Source of the DNA: Sebastes aleutianus
Taxonomy: Eukaryota; Chordata; Actinopteri; Perciformes; Sebastidae
Assembly (NCBI GenBank): GCA_916700875.1
Contig: CAKAKS010000001.1
Span: 18,256,461 to 18,320,460 of the forward strand
Length of the DNA: 64,000 nt
Direction: 5' to 3'
Position 1 is the first letter of the stretch. The number at the start of each line of letters is the position of its first letter. Both the position numbers and the translations under genes were made by a program. Shown piece by piece: positions 56,696 through 64,000 of this stretch. The notes beneath the pieces were generated by a model, which saw nothing but the letters and a program-made list of their open reading frames with translations, had not been told where the DNA came from and ran no database searches.

Positions 56696-56967
56696 TTAAA
56701 ATGTGTCTTCATTGTTTCAGCAGTTGTTGAACAAGTGAAGAAGGCAAATATGCAGAATAAGTTGAGATGTTTCAATGAAAATAAGAGCCACTATTTGAAG
56801 ATATTAGTACATTTTCGCCAATGCCTGGGCTGTGAGTGTTGTGAAAATAGTGATGTAGTGGCATTGTGTAACTTTACACTGGGAACCAAGTGAAAACATG
56901 GCAATGTGATTATGAAAGGAAAGGATGAAGACAGCATGGAGCCTTGCAGGCCCAAAGTATTTACACT

Positions 56968-57039
56968 TAGCAGAGGATGGTTTTGATCCATCGACCTCTG
57001 GGTTATGGGCCCAGCACGCTTCCGCTGCGCCACTCTGCT
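56968..57039 (-). tRNA. Initiator tRNA-Met variant, unit 7 gene 2
   Basis: The T-loop reads ATCAAAA instead of ATCGAAA. This also alters the B-box promoter position. Confidence 0.83.
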
Positions 57040-57244
57040 CGCCTTTCCACGACTTGGGACTTCCAAATCTGTGCTTTACTAATCATGGGCATCTTTGGGA
57101 ACCTGTGGGAACCAATGTTTCAGTAGCTTACAGGTTTCAAAGTTAAGTTAGCTTCTTTCTAGTGATTTCCAAAATTTCCTCCAGGACTCTTGAAGGTAAG
57201 TCCAAGAGGATGGACTCATCCTCCCGATCTAAAGCCTTTACAAC

Positions 57245-57316
57245 TAGCAGAGGATTGTTTCGATCCATCGACCTCTGGGTTATGGGCCCAGCACGCTTCC
57301 GCTGCGCCACTCTGCT
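57245..57316 (-). tRNA. Initiator tRNA-Met variant, unit 7 gene 3
   Basis: The T-stem 3' strand reads CAATC instead of CCATC, one mismatch; the rest is intact. Confidence 0.83.
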
Positions 57317-57598
57317 CGCTCAACAAGTCCTGGGGCTTTAACATCTGTCTTTCACTAATTGTGGGAATCTTTGGGAACCCGTGGGAACCAAAAGTTCAGC
57401 AGCTTAAAGGGTGCAAATTTATGCATTTGGGGGACCGTGCACTTCTTTCTAGTGATATTCGCAATTCCCTCCAAGAATCCTTAAGGTTCCACTTTTTTGG
57501 GGGCACCCACACTTCTAACTTACCTGGAGTTGCCCAAAGGAGAACTGCCTATGTGAACACATTTCTTCCAGCAATCTTAAAGGCAAGTCCAGACAGGA

Positions 57599-57688
57599 TG
57601 ATAGTGGTGGGATTTGAACCCACGCCTCCATAGAGACTGGAGCTTAAATCCAGCGCCTTCGACCACTCGGCCACTCGGCCACACTACC
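57599..57688 (-). pseudogene. tRNA-Leu(TAA) degenerate copy, unit 7 gene 4
   Basis: 90 bases long because GGCCGAGTG is tandemly duplicated in the D-arm/A-box region. The acceptor 3' strand has CACTATC instead of CACTGCC, breaking pairs. The anticodon loop reads TTTAAGC, so the anticodon would be TAA. Most likely a pseudogene. Confidence 0.85.
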
Positions 57689-58088
57689 TCATCTTTAAAC
57701 TCTGCTCCTACTCTGCTCAGTGGTTGTAAACAAGTTCCCATTTAAGTAGTCAACTGGCAATGTTCATTGTACATTCAACAGCAACCAGAGCTTCAATGGA
57801 AATACCTTCAACCAATCAGTCAAAAGAGCAATATTTAACAGTTGACTTTGCTTGGGTTGGAAATGTTTGCAAACTGAGATTCTTGATTGAGACTGCTTGG
57901 TTCATATTTCACATTAATCATCGAAAAACATGGCTATGTGAGTCAGCATGGAGCAAACCAAGTGGCCACTGACCCTTTTGGTAATATTGGTTACCTCACA
58001 CAAGTATCACCAAGGTTAATACACTTAACTATGTTAACAAGAGGTGCATGCAACTTACTCTCTTTACCAGATACCTTACATTATCAAA

Positions 58089-58170
58089 TGGCAGTGGTGG
58101 GATTTGAACCCACGCCTCCTGAGAGACTGGAGCCTTAATCCAGCGCCTTAGACCGCTCGGCCACACTACC
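58089..58170 (-). tRNA. tRNA-Leu(AAG), unit 8 gene 1
   Basis: Intact; same sequence as unit 1 gene 1. Confidence 0.97.
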
Positions 58171-58442
58171 TTAAAACGTGTCTTCATTGTTTCAGCAGTT
58201 GTTGAACAAGTGAAGAAGGCAAATATGCTGAATAAGTTGAGATGTTTCAATGAAAATAAGAGCCACTATTTGAAGGTATTAGTACATTTTCGCCAATGCC
58301 TGGGCTGTGAGTGTTGTGAAAATAGTGATGTAGTGGCATTGTATAACTTTACACTGGGAACCAAGTGAAAACATGGCAATGTGATTATGAAAGGAAAGAA
58401 TGATGACAGCATGGAGCCTTGCAGGCCCAAAGTATTTACACT

Positions 58443-58514
58443 TAGCAGAGGATGGTTTCCATCCATCGACCTCTGGGTTATGGGCCCAGCACGCTTCCGC
58501 TGCGCCACTCTGCT
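58443..58514 (-). tRNA. Initiator tRNA-Met variant, unit 8 gene 2
   Basis: The T-loop reads ATGGAAA instead of ATCGAAA, changing a B-box base. This is the last tRNA of the array; the unit stops before the second Met gene. Confidence 0.83.
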
Positions 58515-58679
58515 CGCCTTTCCACCTCTTGGGACTTCCAAATGTGTGCTTTACTAATCATGGGCATCTTTGGGAACCTGTGTGAACCAATGTTTCAGTA
58601 GCTTACAGGTTTCAAAGTTAAGTTAGCTTCTTTCTAGTGATTTCCAAAATTTCCTCCAGGACTCTTGAAGGTAAGTCCA

Positions 58680-60305
58680 GAAAACGGTCCCGATATCCAG
58701 AGAGTTTTCACAGGGTAGTACAGCAACATTATTTCTAGGATGTTCTATATGGTCTATATGGAATATATGGTGTCCACTGTAGCATTAAGAAGTGAAGACA
58801 TTTCATTTTAGACTCTCATGGCAATGCATGCTTAGTCATCGTCACTGGTTTACCGAAGCAAGTCAGTTAGCCGACGAAAACATATAAAAGACACATTGAA
58901 GATTTTGACACGATCATTAAACCTGATTAAATCACAAACCCAAAATGAGAGTCACTGCTTTGTGGGGTTAAATAGATCTACATATCGTTTTCCAATCGCT
59001 GTGATATATTGTTCTCTCTGTTGCTCATAATGGCTGCAGGGAATACCTGGGGGGACTCTCCCTAGCTCTCTTTCTTGCTCACACACACACAAAGAGAAAC
59101 ATATATATATACATGCATACACACCCATCCACACACATATAGAACATACAAGCATACATACACAAATATGGAAACAAATTGACACACACGCACACTTCCA
59201 ATGAAGCAGAAAAATTAGGTAAACACATACATCCTATCTGCACATATAACCAAGGTTTAATACTCAGCTCACACACATACATAAACATGAATACACACAA
59301 AACTAGAAACACAAAACTTGTGCAAATTTACACACACATACATACACATGGGCAGAAAAAATAAACATTCATAAATGAATGCAAAAATGTGACTAACTCA
59401 TATATGCTCAATGACCTCACGCGCTCTCCCTTGCTCACTCGCACACACGGCAGGCACACAACACGTTGATTGACCTGGCCTTTGTTAATGTCACATCTGC
59501 CCTCTCCCAAGTCCTCCTGGGCTGACTGGCTAATATGGCCATTACGCTCCAATAGGTTGAGATGTTAAAGATAACCTGCCTGTTTCTGGAGACAAGGAGA
59601 GAGATGGGGGTGGAGGACAGGAGAAAGATGAGGCGGCCGATTGATATATGGATGGTTCGAAGAAAAGAAGGTGAAAAACACACACACACACACAAAAGCG
59701 CTCACATTCACCCTCAAGGTGTTTGTGGACATTATGCAGAAAATAAAAGCTCCTTGCATGCCAGAGTGATTGGTGTGTGTATGTGTCTGCGTGTGTGAGT
59801 GCAACAACCACAGCAAATTGCCAACAGTCAAAATGAAAAATGTGCACATGTATGAGTGGGAGCACTTGTTCAGTGGAGAGATGAGAACCAGATTAAATTT
59901 GAAACATTAGTAGAGCTCTCACACTTTTTTCCCAGTGGAACATTTCAGAGCTCTTTAGAATGAAATCAGTTTGGTAAATTGATCTCAAATTTGAACAACA
60001 CTACATTTATTTGAAAAACATAATGAATAACAAGATTTTTAGGCAGAGCCATGATCATGAAAACAAAATATGGGACCCTCATTTTAACATCACCATATTA
60101 CTATTATGTTATATGTTATATTATGCTAAATGTTACCTGGATATATTTCTATAAACTGTTTTACCACTGTTGGTTAGGTATAATTTGCCATTTTCCTTTA
60201 CTTGCTGTCAGGTTATCAACTGTTCCTTTACTGGGCAGTGGTATTTTGAGATCCAAACAAAATGCCATACTAATATTTGACTGTTAACATTAGTGTTGTG
60301 TAGAG
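58680..60305. other. Noncoding, AC-rich region
   Basis: Unique sequence follows the array end. From about 59080 to 59350, and again near 59680, it is rich in ACAC and CATACA runs, which create Cys/Val-rich frames on the minus strand. No gene is supported. Confidence 0.6.
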
Positions 60306-60767
60306 CAGTGGTTCTCAACCCAGATCATTTCTGGGGGTTGGCAGATGGTTGTGGAGAAAAAAATAAAATAACATATTAAAAATAAAATAACATTAATATT
60401 TCTTTACATCGCCTGTACCTGCCTGTGATATAATTTGGCATAGCTTTTATTGAGTGTGTTTGTGAGAGTCAAAGTGTGTGTGCACATGATTTCCTGACTT
60501 GATTTTTCAACAGGTCAGGAGAGAGAAAAAGTAATCAAGCTCATCAAAAATCCACAAGGCCTGGAGCAAATTGGACAATGCAGAGGTGCTAGCTGTTAAA
60601 ACTAAACAAAACTATCATCACAAACAAAGCATTATTTATTTGGACTACATTTATTTATCAGAACATTCACAATAATCACTCAAAATCAGCAGGAGGAGGC
60701 GCGTAAAAAAACAGCAGTTTACACCGAACACAAACATTATTATTTTGGAAAAGGTTGAGAACCACTG
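60306..60767. mobile_element. hAT MITE, perfect TIR and 8-bp TSD
   Basis: The terminal inverted repeats CAGTGGTTCTCAACC and GGTTGAGAACCACTG are perfect over 15 bases. The target duplication GTGTAGAG is perfect at 60298-60305 and 60768-60775. The element is 462 bases long and non-coding. Confidence 0.93.
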
Positions 60768-62795
60768 GTGTAGAGCACTATGCCTGAGCAATGTGTACAT
60801 ACTGTTTAAATGCACAACAGCTGAGTAATGGCATAGGTTTTGTGTCACATACAGTTTAATTTAGTTTATTACTTTATTTGACAGAGACAGTGCATATGAA
60901 TAAAATTTCTCAAAATAATCATAACTACAGGTCCCTGGTTAGAAGAACCATACTGCATATGTTCTGCTAATTCGCTACCATCAACAGCAAGGCTATCATT
61001 ATGCCAGAAAAGATTAGCCGCCATATAAGCATAGAAAATGACAATCACGTATTATATCATATGGCTATACACAAAACATGTTAGGTTACTTTAGCAGTTA
61101 CTCAGTGGTCAACTCTTTTGTTTCTGGTGTAATTAGATTTTTTTTTTTCAATTTACCTTCGAACTACTGCAGTGCCCGTTCAAAGCGTGCCTGTTCGGAA
61201 CGGGCTGATTGCTTGGCCTCCGGTATTGCTGCTTGCAGCTTTTTCAAGAAGTGCTCATCCAAACAACTTAACACTCGACACTGCGCTTCATTGGGTCCTG
61301 TGCAATACACCCCGCTGAGTGTGAAGTCGAACTGTTGTCGAGAAAATGACTAATAAATATGTCACGTAGATCTTTCTCCAATCTCTCTTTTTTTACCTGT
61401 TCTTTGAATGTACCGTAGCAAGCAACGGAGAGCGAGCTTTACCCGGCATGATGCTCGGCAGTGTAACGGTTAATATTGTAGAGAGCGACAGAGAGCGAGC
61501 TGTACCCAGCATTCCGTTCGGCGGTGTAACAGTTAACAGGGGTCCCTGCTCAATGCACTACACAGTGTGCGCACTAACGCACTACTAATAAAAATGTCCC
61601 GTAGATTTCAAGAGCTCACACTCAACGAGCAAGCTTCTTTGGGTCATCGGCAATACAGCCTCCAAGTGTGAAGTCGATCAGATGAACGGTTGTCGAACGG
61701 TTTCATGTTTGCTTGGTTGTGGTTCCAAGTGGTGGAAATCTCTCTGTACTTCTGCCTATGACAGAATCAGACACAATAAACTGCAAAGGGTAAAATTTGC
61801 TGTAGAAAAGTGCCTCAGTTCTGTTGGTTAGAGATGTTATATCTATTAAGCTAAGTCTTTACCCACTGCCTGTTCATTGCCATCCTTTGTTTTTGCTGCT
61901 GTATTGGAGTCTCTCTGGAGTTTCTCATTTTGGTCCATGCAACCACTTTTGTATGTCTGATTTAGCTAAAACAACACGAAGTGCAGAGTGTATCTTCAGT
62001 TTGTTTCTTTTCTGTTGTGTACCTCTGTTTGTTTTGTCTTTAATTTGTCTAGCACTAATTTAAAAGAGACAAATACACTGTGTTTCCAAGGACTGCTTCA
62101 CAATAAAAGCCACCCCAAGTTTTTCCTTAATCATCAAACCTTTTCTGGCTACACCTGCGGTATAACTATTTATGCCATGACCATGATAACGCATCGCATT
62201 GTACAGTGAAGGTTTACTCGAGTGGATGCGTTTCCTTGGAACAACAATGTCCCCTTTGGAACAATGTCAATGGAACAATGTTCTCCAATCCTTGTGGTGC
62301 TTTTATTTGCACAGGTTTTTACATCAATGCTGCAGAGGCAGTTCAGGAAGTTCCAAAGCGTCCCAAAGTCACCCACAATGCCACAATGCAGTCTCAGTTG
62401 GGAAATGCACGCACCTTTCAAAGCCTGCCAAAACACAAGCTGCACTTTGCTGCAAGCCCTTGGATGCGATCACAACTCAAAGTCAAAGCCAACATCGACC
62501 AAATACAACCATGCAGCACGTCTTTGCACATGAAATGTAGTGGAGGATTTACTTCATTAAATCCTTGAAATGATTCAAAGACTTTTGGAGAAGGCACAAA
62601 GCCCCTTTTCAAACTTTTCTATGTAAAGAAAACTGATTTCATCCTGTTGTCAAAAAAAGCACCAGAGTTTTATCTCTTTGCCATTATACTCTTATGCTAC
62701 GTTGCTCTTACCTGCAATTGTTCTGTTCGTCTGATTATTCTCAAGTGTTGAAATATAACATTTTGTTTGTTGTTTTTGAAGTTTATAAGCCCGGA
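60768..62795. other. Region without a recognised gene
   Basis: Short frames exist, but none has family resemblance or consistent splice signals. A tract near 60870-60900 (TTATTTGACAGAGACAGTGCAT) resembles a dispersed fish repeat. Two similar stretches with AGAGAGCGAGCT and GGTGTAACGGTTAA motifs near 61425-61475 and 61480-61535 are an imperfect tandem duplication. Confidence 0.45.
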
Positions 62796-63420
62796 GTTTC
62801 AGAGCGTTCGAACCGTTGTCGTAATATTTCTGTTTGGTAAACGTGAATGACATATTTCCATCCTTCCTGTAAGTAAATCATCTATGGTCCTGCGTGTTTG
62901 TTTTAGTTCATTCAAAATAATTAAGTCCTTTGTTACTTTGTGTTCTCTTTCCATAGATTTAAATTTTGCACTCCAATTATAAAACTTCTTTCTCTTCTTC
63001 ATCTCTTCTTAAAGGAGGATTAAGACATAATCTTGCCGTTAATAACTGCTTTTGCCCCTTCCCAAAGGGTAATAGGATCAATGTTGTCCATGTTATTTAT
63101 TTCTAGATAATCACAAGTGTGATATAGGAGCATGGTCAGATAATGTGGTGTGGTCACTTGTACAGCTTTTTACCTTGGACAGATCATTTTTAAACATTAA
63201 GAAGTAATCATGTCTAGAATAGCAGTCGTGGGGATTAGAATAAAATGTATAATCTCTCTCATCAGGGTGTAGTGCTCTCCAGATGTCTATTAAGCCTATT
63301 TCTGTTGAGTCTCTTTTCATGACTTTAGCTGCCTGGCTTGCACTGTGTTGTCTTTTGCTTTGTGTGTCCAACTTTGGCCGCCTAGTATTACCGTGTCTTT
63401 ACTTCCCGACGCTATTAAAG
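62796..63420 (-). mobile_element. L1 ORF2 fragment
   Basis: A minus-strand frame reads GLIDIWRALHPDERDYTFYS and HDYFLMFKNDL followed by SDHAPIS, the C-terminal part of an L1-type endonuclease. Downstream pieces (KKFYNWSAKFKSMEREH) continue toward the reverse transcriptase. It is from a different L1 lineage than the element at 12689-18570, with both ends lost and several frame breaks. Confidence 0.85.
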
Positions 63421-63964
63421 GCACTGTTTGTAACTTCTTACGCGTATAAATCATTGTGATTCGGTGTCCCATGCGCGCTCGCGTGTGGCTACGCTGTTCA
63501 GACTCAGACTCCAACACAAACTGCACGGAAGCACCAAAACCGCAAAGTTCTATCTGGTGAAGCCCGTCTTGCAAGACAGTGTTAACTCTTCCTGCTTCGG
63601 CCTCCTGACCGCGGTCAGAAGACACAGGGGAGACCGTAGCTTTGGTCTCCAGGGCCAGAGTCTCTGCTGTACGCTGCTCCTCTGCCTGCCTGCCTTCACT
63701 CACACACCGTGCTCGTTCTCGCTCACACACTCCACACTGCAGAAGAGTTAGTTTAGCTCTGAGAATATCTAGTGAATGTACAGTGGAAGTTTGTGCAGAA
63801 ATAGATGCTGCAGCTCCTCCAGACCAACAGAGGTTTCTTGTATCGTTTCCTGCTGCTGAGTGAAGGGACGGCGCTCCAGAGCGAGTAACGTTATCTACAA
63901 CCGCGGCTGCGGTGTCTCCCTGGTTCCTTCTGACCACGGTCGGGAGGCTGAAGCAGGTAAACAC
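63421..63964. repeat. Probable dispersed fish repeat
   Basis: This moderately GC-rich block contains GACGGCGCTCCAGAGCGAG and CTGACCACGGTCGGGAGG, strings I associate with a common teleost repeat that begins with an AAAGGCACTGTTTGTAAC-type end. A long minus-strand frame crosses it but has no family resemblance. Confidence 0.4.
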
Positions 63965-64000
63965 AGTGTCAACATTGATTCATTGAGAGACCTTCGTCTG

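Larger units (their letters stand above)
47777..58679 (-). repeat. Tandem tRNA array, 1.46-kb units, Leu-iMet-iMet-Leu
   Basis: Seven complete units and one partial unit, spaced 1466, 1465, 1449, 1466, 1459, 1451 and 1475 bases apart. Each unit, read on the plus strand, has Leu(AAG), initiator Met, initiator Met and a second Leu at offsets 0, 354, 631 and 985; all are transcribed from the minus strand. The DNA beside the two Met genes is itself homologous, showing an older duplication of about 277 bases within the unit. The array ends at 58679, where homology stops abruptly. The spacers contain conserved open frames only because the units are near-identical copies. Confidence 0.97.

Noticed and set aside
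47798..58585. Recurrent conserved frames of 60-147 codons in every tRNA unit
   Set aside because: They cross tRNA genes or spacers and recur only because the units are near-identical copies; some units break them by small indels with no sign of frame preservation.
47777..58679. CRISPR-like or rDNA/5S-like array
   Set aside because: Unit length is 1.46 kb with intact tRNA cloverleaves and Pol III boxes. There is no short-repeat/spacer structure and no rRNA sequence.
59079..59865. Cys/Val-rich minus-strand frames resembling secreted peptides
   Set aside because: AC-rich low-complexity DNA with no family resemblance.
63317..63964. 215-codon minus-strand frame
   Set aside because: It spans the junction of an L1 fragment and a dispersed repeat; no conserved motif and no Kozak or splice support.

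Overview
This window is nuclear DNA from a ray-finned fish, most likely a percomorph teleost. It has intron-containing vertebrate genes (a PLAAT/HRASLS-family enzyme and the 3' end of SCYL1), vertebrate-type initiator-Met and Leu tRNA genes, and a dense load of teleost-style transposons: Tc1, hAT MITEs, Ty3/gypsy, BEL/Pao and L1. A 500-base run of N at 47277-47776 is an assembly gap. There is no CRISPR array, operon or prokaryotic signal.

Layout. 1-3410: copy A of a segmental duplication, with the last three SCYL1 exons on the minus strand. 3420-7900: MITEs, ATT/AAT microsatellites, an inverted-repeat pair and the 5' region of the PLAAT gene. 5640-25810: the PLAAT gene on the plus strand, coding exons at 7945-7959, 21076-21184, 21712-21980 and 24961-25125, predicted 185 aa. 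Its second intron is about 13.1 kb, and all but about 326 bp of that is one minus-strand gypsy element that itself carries a 5.9-kb L1 (15-bp target duplication) and a 942-bp insertion of unknown class. Introns 3 and 4 and the 3' UTR hold hAT MITEs, a TIR element and a solo BEL LTR. 25815-31363: copy B of the segmental duplication, carrying a 1.6-kb Tc1 element, a frameshifted SCYL1 tail and a hairpin at its breakpoint. 32979-36417: a diverged 1.5-1.9 kb tandem duplication. 36685-45005: a broken BEL/Pao element next to a broken second gypsy copy, whose LTR is split by an hAT-like element.

47777-58679: the most striking region, a tandem array of about 1.46-kb units. Each unit has four tRNA genes, all on the minus strand: Leu, initiator Met, initiator Met, Leu. 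Seven full units and one partial unit are visible (15 initiator-Met and 15 Leu loci). The array abuts the assembly gap, so its true size is unknown. The second Leu gene has anticodon AAG in unit 1, TAG in units 2-6 and TAA in unit 7, and several loci carry decay mutations.

58680-64000: AC-rich DNA, a clean hAT MITE with perfect 8-bp target duplications, an L1 fragment and a further dispersed repeat. The host genes do not form a pathway; the biology here is a small lipid-enzyme gene kept intact under heavy transposon invasion, a duplicated coat-protein-adaptor gene tail, and a translation-initiation/leucine tRNA cluster evolving by duplication and probable gene conversion.
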